A program made the position numbers and the translations under genes. From positions 1 to 33,341 of the forward strand of contig VXUF01000116.1 of assembly GCA_009837085.1 (NCBI GenBank): a stretch of DNA of 33,341 nt, written 5' to 3'. A model generated the notes under the pieces. It had not been told where the DNA came from, did not search any database, and saw only the letters and a program-made list of their open reading frames with translations. Source of the stretch: Holophagales bacterium (GTDB taxonomy: Bacteria > Acidobacteriota > Thermoanaerobaculia > Multivoradales > Multivoraceae). This document shows, in pieces, positions 18,607-26,900 of this stretch. Position 1 is the first letter of the stretch. Each line of letters begins with the position of its first letter.

Positions 18607-19919
18607 TTCTGTTCCGGCTTCTCGCCGTCGCCTCAGTCGCCGCCCTGGCCGCCTGCGCCCCAAGCCCGCGCGCCATCGACGGCGCCGGCACCATCACGAT
18701 CGCCGGCGCCACCCTGATCGACGGCACCGGCGCACCGCCGGTCGAGGACGCCGTCGTCATCGTCCGCGGCGACCGGATCGAACGTGCCGGTTCACGCGAC
18801 GACGTGCCGGTACCAGAGGGCGGGGAAGTCGTCGACGCCACGGGCAAGTTCCTGATCCCCGGTCTCGTCGACCTCCACAACCACTACCGCGACGGTCTGG
18901 AGGAGTGGTCCTGGGCGTTGCAACTCCACGCCGGCGTGCTTACCGTCCGCAGCCTCGGTTCCGACCACGGGCAGACGCCCGCCATGATCGGAGAGGCGCG
19001 TGCCGGCAACGTGCCGGCGCCTCGCATCTTCACCGCCGGGGTCGGCTTCACGCACCCCGAGGGCTTCCCGCCGGGCAAGCTGGGTCCGGCCAGCGAGGAG
19101 GAAGCCCGCGAGATGGTGCGCGAACTAGCCGCCCAGGAAGTCGATCTGATCAAGATGTGGGTCGACACCTTCCTCGACACGCGGCCGAAGATCGAGCCGG
19201 AGATCCGCTCCGCGATCGCCGACGAAGCCGCTCAGCACGGCATCCCGGTTGCCGCGCACGTCTTCTTCGAGAACGACGTCTGGCAACTGGTCGACGCTGG
19301 GGTCCGCTTCTTCGTCCACGGCGTCCGCGACCGGGAGGTCGACGACGAGTTCGTCGCCATGGCGCTGGAGAAGGGGCTCTCGTTCGCGCCCGCTCTCGGC
19401 CAGGCCAAGACCTTCTGGTGGGTCGCCGAGCACCCCGAGTTGCTCGACGACGAGGAGTTCCGGGCCGGCATCCAGCCGGCGGCGTTCGAGAGACTGCTCG
19501 ATCCCGAGAACCGGGCCGCCATGCTGGAGAGCGAGTCGACCGCCAGGCGCCGCGTCGCCTACGACTACGTGACGAAGTTCGTCCGCCGCATGAACGAAGC
19601 CGGAGTCGCGCTCACCGTCGGCTCCGACAGCGGCGCCGGCACTATCGCCTACGGCTGGGGCACCCACCATGAACTGGAAACCCTCGTCGAGGACGCCGGC
19701 TTGACGCCGCTCGAAGCCCTGGCGGCCGCCGGCGCCGCCGCGGCCTCTGAAGTCACCGACGACCCCGACTTCGGCTCGGTCGCCGAAGGCAACGCCGCGG
19801 ACCTCGTTCTGCTCTCCGCCGACCCCCTTGCGGACATCCGCAACACGCGGCGGATCGATCGCGTGATGCAGGCGGGCGTGTGGCTCGAACGTGGGCTGCC
19901 AGAGTTCCCGCAGCCGTGA
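18510..19919 (+). CDS. Amidohydrolase family lipoprotein (metal ligands present)
   Basis: Part of ORF 18375..19919; LLAVASVAALAAC lipobox, IPGLVDLHNHYRDG, LIKMWVD, PVAAHVFFEN, FFVHGVRD, TVGSDSGAGT. No in-frame ATG precedes the signal peptide; the nearest in-frame GTG (18510) lies inside a repeat. Confidence 0.8.
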   Translation: MRRRVIRAPDDGRADCDACGADPRHTGSRRHPVLFRLLAVASVAALAACAPSPRAIDGAGTITIAGATLIDGTGAPPVEDAVVIVRGDRIERAGSRDDVPVPEGGEVVDATGKFLIPGLVDLHNHYRDGLEEWSWALQLHAGVLTVRSLGSDHGQTPAMIGEARAGNVPAPRIFTAGVGFTHPEGFPPGKLGPASEEEAREMVRELAAQEVDLIKMWVDTFLDTRPKIEPEIRSAIADEAAQHGIPVAAHVFFENDVWQLVDAGVRFFVHGVRDREVDDEFVAMALEKGLSFAPALGQAKTFWWVAEHPELLDDEEFRAGIQPAAFERLLDPENRAAMLESESTARRRVAYDYVTKFVRRMNEAGVALTVGSDSGAGTIAYGWGTHHELETLVEDAGLTPLEALAAAGAAAASEVTDDPDFGSVAEGNAADLVLLSADPLADIRNTRRIDRVMQAGVWLERGLPEFPQP

Positions 19920-19942
19920 GCAACGACCAGTAAGCCCGCGGC

Positions 19943-20647
19943 TCAGTCGGCGGGCGGGTCGCCGGTCCCGGATACCGCCAACCGCCACCCCAGGAGCCCC
20001 ATGTAGACGATCCCGCTGGCGGACATCAACCCGAACACTGGAGCGAGTCTCAGTTCCAGCGTGTTCGAATGCCATGCGGCGATGAACAGCGCCAGCGAGC
20101 CCAGTGCCAGCGCCGCGACGATGCCGTTCAGCACCGGCGGCAGGCGCAGCGGCTCCGGTCGGGAGACGAGGCCGAGGGCCAGAACCGCCATCCCGGCATA
20201 GCCGGCGACGCTGCCCGTGAAGTGCAGACCCCATACCGTGCGCTGCATGCCCAGCGCCGAGTCCAGCCATTGCGCCGACTGCTCCGGGTCGGGCCCCAGC
20301 GCCGCCTCGCCCATGCCGATCAGCATGTAGTCGAAGCCTCGCATCACCATCTGCAGAGCCGCACCAACCGCCATGCCGAGCAGGCCGAGCCGCGGCACGG
20401 GGGCGGTGTACCGCCGCAACGTCACGATGCCGTTCAGCATGAGCAGGGCGCCCAGGACGAGGACGACCGCCACGGTGTAGGACAGGGTGGCGTTGCGCGC
20501 CATCGCCAGCGTCAGGTCCGCCAAGCTTGTGCTGGGGACGGTATCCACCATGCCGCGGCCTGGTGAGAACGCGTAGCCGACAGCCACCGCCACCGTTCCA
20601 AACAGCAGCGAAAAGCCGCCAAGTCTTGCTTCGGTCCAGCGCGTCAT
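19943..20647 (-). CDS. Multi-TM integral membrane protein of unknown function
   Basis: MTRWTEARLGGFSLLFGTVAVAVGYAF...; several hydrophobic helices; in-frame ATG at 20647. Confidence 0.65.
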   Translation of the reverse strand: MTRWTEARLGGFSLLFGTVAVAVGYAFSPGRGMVDTVPSTSLADLTLAMARNATLSYTVAVVLVLGALLMLNGIVTLRRYTAPVPRLGLLGMAVGAALQMVMRGFDYMLIGMGEAALGPDPEQSAQWLDSALGMQRTVWGLHFTGSVAGYAGMAVLALGLVSRPEPLRLPPVLNGIVAALALGSLALFIAAWHSNTLELRLAPVFGLMSASGIVYMGLLGWRLAVSGTGDPPAD

Positions 20648-20703
20648 GTGGAGGTCCTTCTCGTGTAAGCGGCCCTTGCCGATGTGCACCCGTCCGGAGT
20701 CGG

Positions 20704-21984
20704 TTAGCGGCACTCCGCCGACATCACCTCCGACTCGATGATCACGCCACAGATGTGGCTCGTGTACTCGAACGGGTCGCCGTCGAAGAGGGCGAGGTCG
20801 GCGTCCTTGCCGACCTCGATCGAGCCGACGCGGTCGTCGATGCCGAGAATGCGGGCCGGGCTCAGCGTGATTGCCTCCAGCGCCCGTTCCATGCCGAGGC
20901 CGTTGGCGGCGGCGATGGCCGCTTCCCAGAGCAGGACGCGGGTCTTGGGCACGTAGCCCTCGAAGCCGGTCTGGATGGCGAACGGGATACCGGCGTCGGC
21001 GAGCTGTGCGGCGGTCTCGTAGGAGCCGTTGCGGACCCGGCTCATCGTCGGGTGGAGCAGGACCGGCACGCCGGCCTCGCGGATCTCCTCGAGCAGCAGG
21101 TAGGACTCGGCGGCGCTGTCGAGCACGAGGTCGAACCCGAACTCCTGCTGCAGGCGGAGCGCCGAGGCCATCTCGGCCACGGTGTTCGCGGTGACCAGCA
21201 GGGAAAGTTCGCCGTCGAGCACCTGGCCGAGTGCTTCCTTGGAGAGGTCCCTGGGCGGCGGCTGGGGTGACGGCTTCGCGTCGCCGTCCTCCTCGCCGTC
21301 ACCGCTGTCTCCTCCGTTCTCGTCGCCGCCGGCCTCTTCCGCCTTGCGGACCTGGTCGAGGTAGGCCTGGGCGCCGTGAAGGGCGGACCGGAGCATCGCC
21401 ATGCCCTTGGCCGACGTCCCCGGCGACTGAAAGTTCGAGGACACCGCGTTGCCGAGCGTCGCCGCGAGCATCCGCACGGGCATCAGGGTGGCCTGTTCGA
21501 CGTTGCGGCCCCTGGTCTTCGCGATCATCGTCTGGCCGCTGACGAGGGCCCCCGGGCCGTGGCCCGTGTGGAGCGTCGTGACGCCGTATGAGCGGACCCA
21601 CTCGACCAGGGTCTCGTTCGCGTCGTAGGCGTCGATCGCCCGCAGGTCGGGCTGCAGCGGCGACGAGCGTTCGAGCTGATCCTGGTCGCGCACCGGTCCG
21701 ACGTTGCTGTTCAGGGCGCCGGAGAGGCCGACGACCGAGCGGGCGTCAACGAGTCCGGGCGTGACGACGGCGGCTTCGAGGACGTCCACACCGTCCGGGA
21801 TGTCCGCCTCGGCCGCTGGGCCGATCCACTCGATCTTGCCGTCGGCGCCGGCGATGACGACCGCGTTCTCGATCGGCGCGCCGGACACGGTGTGGAGGGT
21901 GCCGGCCCGGACCGCGACCTGCGCGACTGCGGAGCCCGTCGTCGCGGCGACGAGCAGGGCGGCGAGGGCTGTTTCGTTCTTCAA
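20704..21984 (-). CDS. Amidohydrolase-fold protein lacking canonical metal ligands (putative pseudoenzyme)
   Basis: Collinear with the upstream paralog (SGQT, EEFGF/QEFGF, RALGLEDRVGSLEVGKDAD / RILGIDDRVGSIEVGKDAD) but HxH replaced by RSV (GLVDARSVVG) and later His/Asp ligand positions missing. Confidence 0.78.
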   Translation of the reverse strand: MKNETALAALLVAATTGSAVAQVAVRAGTLHTVSGAPIENAVVIAGADGKIEWIGPAAEADIPDGVDVLEAAVVTPGLVDARSVVGLSGALNSNVGPVRDQDQLERSSPLQPDLRAIDAYDANETLVEWVRSYGVTTLHTGHGPGALVSGQTMIAKTRGRNVEQATLMPVRMLAATLGNAVSSNFQSPGTSAKGMAMLRSALHGAQAYLDQVRKAEEAGGDENGGDSGDGEEDGDAKPSPQPPPRDLSKEALGQVLDGELSLLVTANTVAEMASALRLQQEFGFDLVLDSAAESYLLLEEIREAGVPVLLHPTMSRVRNGSYETAAQLADAGIPFAIQTGFEGYVPKTRVLLWEAAIAAANGLGMERALEAITLSPARILGIDDRVGSIEVGKDADLALFDGDPFEYTSHICGVIIESEVMSAECR

Positions 21985-23330
21985 TGCGACTCCCTCTCTA
22001 GCAACTGACGCATCATCTCGTCTTCGTGGGCGGTCGTCGTGTAGACCTTGTAGCCGCCGACGGCGTACTTGCGGTGGTCCGGGTTCGCCCGGTCGTAGAT
22101 CATCGTCCCCTCGACCCAGGTCTGCTCGACCTTCGTGTAGACGCTGAGCGGGTCGCCGGAGAGGATGACGAAGTCGGCGTCCTTGCCCACCTCCAGCGAA
22201 CCGACGCGATCCTCGAGCCCGAGCGCCCGCGCCGGGGCGAGGGTCAGCCCCTCGATCGCCTTCTCGCGCGACATGCCGTAGCGCACCGCGATCGCGGCGC
22301 CCCGGGCGAGGAGGCGCGAATCGGTCACCGAGTCGTCCGTGTTGAAGCTGACGTCGACGCCTGCCTGCTCCAGGATCGCTCCCATCTCCATGTTCCAGCC
22401 CATCGTCTCTTCCTTGCCGCCCGGCGTGTCGATCCAGGTGATGGACACCGGCACGTCCGCGGCTGCGAGTTCCTCGGCGACCTTCCAGGACTCGGTCCCG
22501 TGCTGGGCGACGACCCGGAACCCGAACTCCTCCTTGAGCCGCAGGACGGTGGCGATGTCGTTGTGGCGGTGGGTGTGGTGCTGGACGATCCTCCTGCCGT
22601 CGAGCACCTCGACCAGGGCCTCCATCCGCAGGTCGCGCCGCGCGGGCTCGTCGCCGTTCTCGTCGTCCTCGTCCGCCTCGGCGGCGGCCATCTTCTCGCG
22701 GTACTCCACGGCCTCGTGGTAGAGGTTGCGGACCAGGGCCGCGGACTTGGCGCGGGTGCCGGGGAAGGGCGGCTGGCCGATGGAGTTCGTGCCGTTCGCC
22801 ATTTTGAGGCCGCCACAGATACCCGTCAGCGGATCGTCGCAGAAGAGCCAGTCCTCGATCGTTCGGGCGCCGTCGCGGAGCTTGACGTAGACGGTCTGCC
22901 CGGACATGAGGTGGCCCGATCCCGACATCATGTTGACCGTCGTGATGCCGCCGGCGCGGGCTCGCCAGATGCTGTCGGAGGCGATGTCGATCGAGTCCAG
23001 ATTGCGCACGTCGGGATGCAGCGGTGAGGAGCGGTCGCCGCCGGAGACCGAGCCGATGTGCGAGTGGGTGTCGACGAGCCCGGGCATCAGCACCTTGCCG
23101 CTGACGTCGTGCTCGACGGCGCCGCGGGGCGTGCGCGCGTCGGCACCGCCGACCTCGGTGATCCTGCCGCCCTGGACGATGAGGACGCCGTCGTCGATCG
23201 GCTCTCCACTGATCGGTAGCAGCCGCGCGCCGCGGAAGACGTGGGGGTCGTCCTGCGCGGCGGCGGGCATGGCGGCGAGGAGTGCCGCCGGCGCGACGGC
23301 CAACAGGAACGAGGCGGGACGTTTTCTCAT
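21981..23330 (-). CDS. Amidohydrolase (imidazolonepropionase-like), exported
   Basis: Signal peptide MRKRPASFLLAVAPAALLAAMPAAAQ; GLVDTHSHIGSVSGGDRSSPLHPD, IVQHHTHRHNDI, VVAQHGTESW, SFNTDDSVTDSR, RVGSLEVGKDADFVILSGDPL. Confidence 0.87.
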   Translation of the reverse strand: MRKRPASFLLAVAPAALLAAMPAAAQDDPHVFRGARLLPISGEPIDDGVLIVQGGRITEVGGADARTPRGAVEHDVSGKVLMPGLVDTHSHIGSVSGGDRSSPLHPDVRNLDSIDIASDSIWRARAGGITTVNMMSGSGHLMSGQTVYVKLRDGARTIEDWLFCDDPLTGICGGLKMANGTNSIGQPPFPGTRAKSAALVRNLYHEAVEYREKMAAAEADEDDENGDEPARRDLRMEALVEVLDGRRIVQHHTHRHNDIATVLRLKEEFGFRVVAQHGTESWKVAEELAAADVPVSITWIDTPGGKEETMGWNMEMGAILEQAGVDVSFNTDDSVTDSRLLARGAAIAVRYGMSREKAIEGLTLAPARALGLEDRVGSLEVGKDADFVILSGDPLSVYTKVEQTWVEGTMIYDRANPDHRKYAVGGYKVYTTTAHEDEMMRQLLERESH

Positions 23331-23340
23331 ATGCGTTTCC

Positions 23341-24459
23341 TTAGCGCCGGAACGACGGGTCGAGGTGGATACGGTACAGCGCTTCGCGCGGGCGGTCGCC
23401 GTTGCGGCTGCCGCCCCAGAGGACGTGGACGGCGATCTGGTCGCCGGTTGGACTCCAGGCCAGATCGCCGACGTAGGTGTGGCCGAGGCTGCCCTCGGAG
23501 GTTGGGTCGTTGAAGAACGTGAGCCGGCGCTTGTTCGAGCCGTCCGCGTCCATCAGCCACAGCTCGCGACGTGCTGAGGAAGGCACGATCTGATCGGGCT
23601 CGGTGCCGCGGATCCCGGCGTTCGAGGTGAAGGCGAGGTGCCGGCCGGTGGGCGACAGCCGGGCGTACTCGTCAGCGCCGCTCCGGGAGTGGGTAAGGCG
23701 TTCGGGCTCGCCGCCGTCGAAGCGCAGCCGGTAGAGGTCGAGCGTGTCGGGCGACTGTCCAGGCTCCAGGTTCGCCGCGACCAGGGCGCCGCGATCGTCG
23801 GGCGTGTAGCCCTGGGGAACGATCAGCGCGTCGACCGGCGCGGCGTGCGTCCGGACCCTGCGCAGCTTGGGGATGCCGCTGCGGTTGACCTGGAACTGGG
23901 CGCTGCGCAGTTGCCAGGCGCCGTAACGTCCCTTGCGCGCCTTGATCCGCTCGCTCCACAGCAGCCGGTCGCTGTCGAAGGCGAAGTGGGGGTCGAGCAC
24001 CGCCGAGCCGCTCGCCGCGAACCGGGTGAGCAGGGTGAAGTGCTTGCCCCTGCGGTCGATGTCGTAGAACTCGCTGTGCAACGCCCGGTCGGGCGTCAGG
24101 AGCTGCAGCGGATCGGCCACGAACCTGAGCCGCTTCGGGTGGCTCTGGACCTGCACGACGAGCCGCTCGCCCGAGGGGTGCCACGCGGGGTTCATCGCGT
24201 TGTCCTTGCGCAGCGCGTACATGTCGCACGTCAGGCAGCGCTCGGCCAGGAGGTCGGTGGAGGTGATGTAGACGTCGTAGCGGCCGTCCTCTCCGGCCTT
24301 GTCGTAGGCCAGCCAGTCGCCCTGGCGGGACCAGTCGACCCGGGCGCCGCCCTCGATCCAGCGTTCGATGCGGACCACCGGGTTCGACTCCGGGTCGGCG
24401 GCCGGCGCCGGTGCCGCCATGCCGGCCAGCAGGATGCAGATCAGGCGGTAGCCGACCAT
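23341..24459 (-). CDS. TolB-like PD40 beta-propeller protein, exported
   Basis: Signal peptide; PD40-type repeats (ARVDWSRQGDWLAYDKAGEDGRYDVYI, NPAWHPSGERLVVQV, ARLSPTGRHLAFTSNAG, DLAWSPTGDQIAVHVLWGG). Confidence 0.78.
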   Translation of the reverse strand: MVGYRLICILLAGMAAPAPAADPESNPVVRIERWIEGGARVDWSRQGDWLAYDKAGEDGRYDVYITSTDLLAERCLTCDMYALRKDNAMNPAWHPSGERLVVQVQSHPKRLRFVADPLQLLTPDRALHSEFYDIDRRGKHFTLLTRFAASGSAVLDPHFAFDSDRLLWSERIKARKGRYGAWQLRSAQFQVNRSGIPKLRRVRTHAAPVDALIVPQGYTPDDRGALVAANLEPGQSPDTLDLYRLRFDGGEPERLTHSRSGADEYARLSPTGRHLAFTSNAGIRGTEPDQIVPSSARRELWLMDADGSNKRRLTFFNDPTSEGSLGHTYVGDLAWSPTGDQIAVHVLWGGSRNGDRPREALYRIHLDPSFRR

Positions 24460-24500
24460 CGCCGAAAGGCTAGCAGCGGGCGGGAGCCTGCGCGGCAGAA

Positions 24501-24546
24501 ACTGGGTGCGCCGGCGCCCTCGCTGGCATCCGGCGCGTAGCGCCGG
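24501..24546 (+). repeat. Structured repeat family 1, copy F
   Basis: ACTGGGTGCGCCGGCGCCCTCGCTGGCAT + hairpin CCGGCGC-GTA-GCGCCGG (24530-24546). Confidence 0.88.
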
Positions 24547-24585
24547 CTTCTGGACTCCTGCCGCGCAGGCTCTTGGCGCGTCCGG

Positions 24586-25740
24586 TCAGTTCGAGGCGAC
24601 GCCGGTCAGCGGGCGTTCGGCCCGCTCGCGCGGGGAGCTCGGCGGCGCCTCGCGCGGCACGGCTGGCGTCTGCCACTCCGGGAAGAATTGCCGGTACCAG
24701 CGCCGCAGCCGGACGACGGGCCCGTCGTCGCGGCAGAGGGTCGGGTGGGTCGTGTAGGTCTTGTTCTCCCAGATCTGGATGTCGTGCCGCCATTGGGAGA
24801 TCCAGTTGCCGACGACGTACCACACGAGCAGGCGCGGCATCCGGCGGTCGGCGAACCAGTGGAAGTCGACCTGCTGCTCGAGCGGCGCGACCGGAAGGTG
24901 GGTCTGCACGATCTCGACGTCGCCGGCGCCAGGGATCGTGATCCGGAAGTTGATGATGCTGGCAGGTCCGGTGCACGTGACCCGGGCGCTTGCGCGGGTT
25001 CGTTCGAGACGGCGGCCGCGAAGCTTGAGCACGGTCTCGTCCAGGAAGTACAACCTCCAGGGCCGCTCATCGTCCAGCTCCCAGCCCGGCGTGTGCTCGA
25101 GCTGGACGCCGGGAACGGGAATCTGCGTCCACGGGACCGTCATCTGGCTGTGGATGTACTTGAAGTGGGCGAAGTCGGCCGTGTTCTCGAGGAACTCGAC
25201 GATGTGCATGCGAATGCGGCCGGCGTCGTGGTGCCCGCGGTAGACGAAACTGCCATCGTCGACCTCATGGATGCGGGGAACCGGGTAGGGGACGTCGTCG
25301 CCGGCTCGCTGGTTTGGTCCGGCGGCCCGGTGATAGAGGAAGACCTGCCCGTTCACGTCCTGGACGGGGAAGCTCTCGGCCGCGACGCGGGACGGCACGC
25401 TGTCGCTGTAGGGCACGCGGGCCGCCCGGCCGTCGCCGGTGAACTGCCAGTTGTGGAACGGGCACTCGATGCGGTCCTCGCGGACGCGGCCATGCCGGAG
25501 ATTGGCGCCCAGGTGGGGGCAGAACGCCTGCATGGCGTGCACGTCGTCGCCGTCTTTGCTCCGCCACACGACCACGGCGCGGCCGAGGCACTCCACGTAG
25601 CGGATCTGCCCGCGCCGTAGCGACCTCGAAGTCGTGAGCCGGTACCAGCCGTCCGGATAGGGATGGGGATAGCCGGCGAGACGCAGGTCGTCGGATGTGG
25701 TGGGTTCCCGGCGCCCTGAACGGCGAGTCCTCAAGCCCAT
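24586..25740 (-). CDS. Rieske [2Fe-2S] non-heme iron oxygenase, KshA/Neverland(DAF-36)-like
   Basis: Rieske CPHLGANLRHGRVREDRIECPFHNWQF (CxH...CxxH); mononuclear Fe motif EFLENTADFAHFKYIH (Dx2Hx4H). Confidence 0.85.
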   Translation of the reverse strand: MGLRTRRSGRREPTTSDDLRLAGYPHPYPDGWYRLTTSRSLRRGQIRYVECLGRAVVVWRSKDGDDVHAMQAFCPHLGANLRHGRVREDRIECPFHNWQFTGDGRAARVPYSDSVPSRVAAESFPVQDVNGQVFLYHRAAGPNQRAGDDVPYPVPRIHEVDDGSFVYRGHHDAGRIRMHIVEFLENTADFAHFKYIHSQMTVPWTQIPVPGVQLEHTPGWELDDERPWRLYFLDETVLKLRGRRLERTRASARVTCTGPASIINFRITIPGAGDVEIVQTHLPVAPLEQQVDFHWFADRRMPRLLVWYVVGNWISQWRHDIQIWENKTYTTHPTLCRDDGPVVRLRRWYRQFFPEWQTPAVPREAPPSSPRERAERPLTGVASN

Positions 25741-25756
25741 GACGGACTCTCAGCCG

Positions 25757-26830
25757 CTACGAGGAGACCGAACCGCCCGGTTTGCGCGCGTGGATCAGGA
25801 AGGACGGCGTGAAGATTCCCGCCACGCCGGCCTCGACGAGGGAGTCGGCCGCGACGTTGAGGATGCGGGCGGCCTCGCCGGTGCCGGCGGGCGCGATGCG
25901 CAGCAGCTCCAGCAAGCTGGTCGCCCTGGCCGTGAACCATCGGCCGGCGGGAATCCGCCCGAGTGACGCGAGCGAAAGGTCACGGCCCTGGAGCGACCGG
26001 TACCAGGGAGCGTCCGGGTCGCACTCAAGCGCCTGGTCACGGCTCGAGAGAATCTCGAAACCGACGGCTCGAACGAGGTCGAGTTGGCTGGAGGTCGTGA
26101 GCAGGTTGGGCGTCGCGTTTCCGAACTCGAGTCGGTCCCGAATGTCGCGATGGACCGGGTCGTGCTCGTCGAAGTCCTCGGTCAGGCACCAGTCGATCAG
26201 AGCGAGTTCACCTCCCGGCCTGAGCAGCCGGTAGAGCTCCTTGAAGCAGAGGGTCTTGTCGGGCGCGTGGCAGGTCGATTCGAACGAGTACGCGGCATCG
26301 AAATGGCCGTCGTCGAGGGGCACGTCCATGAAGCTGGCGAGCAGGAAACCGCATGTTTCCTGAAGGCCGGCGCGGTGCAGCGATCGCTGGCCTCTCGCGA
26401 TCTGGTACGCGTTGAGGTTGATCCCCGTGATGCTGGCCCCGGTGGAACTCGCGATGGTGACCAGCGGCCCGGCGACACCGCATCCGATGTCGGCGACCTT
26501 CGTTCCCGGCCCGAGGGACAGGAGTTCGCCGATGCTGATCTCGTGACGGCGGACGGCGCTTCGAAGGCTCTCCCCGGAACGGCGTGGTGAGAAGTGGAAG
26601 GACTGGCCCCAACCGTACTCGTAGAACTTGGTGACGACATCGTAGAAGCGACTCACCATCTGCGGCTGATCGTGAAGGGCTCGATCACCCTCCCGGGCCG
26701 CGACCATCTCCTTCAGTTCGAGGAAATCGTCGAGCGCCTCTCTCAGGTCGCCGCCGCTGTTTGCCGAGACCGGACGACGATGCGGGGCTCCTTCGGTGCC
26801 ATGAGTGTCGATTCGCGCTGGCTCTGCCAT
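25757..26830 (-). CDS. SAM-dependent sterol 24-C-methyltransferase-like protein (SMT/ERG6 family)
   Basis: VVTKFYEYGWGQSFHFSPRRSGESLRSAVRRHE, KVADIGCGVAGPLVTIASSTGASITGINLNAYQIARGQ, AAYSFESTCHAPDKTLCFKELYRLLRPGGELALIDWCLTEDFDE..., GFEILSSRDQALECDPDAPWYRSLQG: the SMT regions in order. Confidence 0.85.
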   Translation of the reverse strand: MAEPARIDTHGTEGAPHRRPVSANSGGDLREALDDFLELKEMVAAREGDRALHDQPQMVSRFYDVVTKFYEYGWGQSFHFSPRRSGESLRSAVRRHEISIGELLSLGPGTKVADIGCGVAGPLVTIASSTGASITGINLNAYQIARGQRSLHRAGLQETCGFLLASFMDVPLDDGHFDAAYSFESTCHAPDKTLCFKELYRLLRPGGELALIDWCLTEDFDEHDPVHRDIRDRLEFGNATPNLLTTSSQLDLVRAVGFEILSSRDQALECDPDAPWYRSLQGRDLSLASLGRIPAGRWFTARATSLLELLRIAPAGTGEAARILNVAADSLVEAGVAGIFTPSFLIHARKPGGSVSS

Positions 26831-26900
26831 GTGCGTTCTGCTACCTCCCCCCAAGAGCCTACACCCGGGTCGAAATCGGGCTGCTAGCGTCCTTCCGCCC

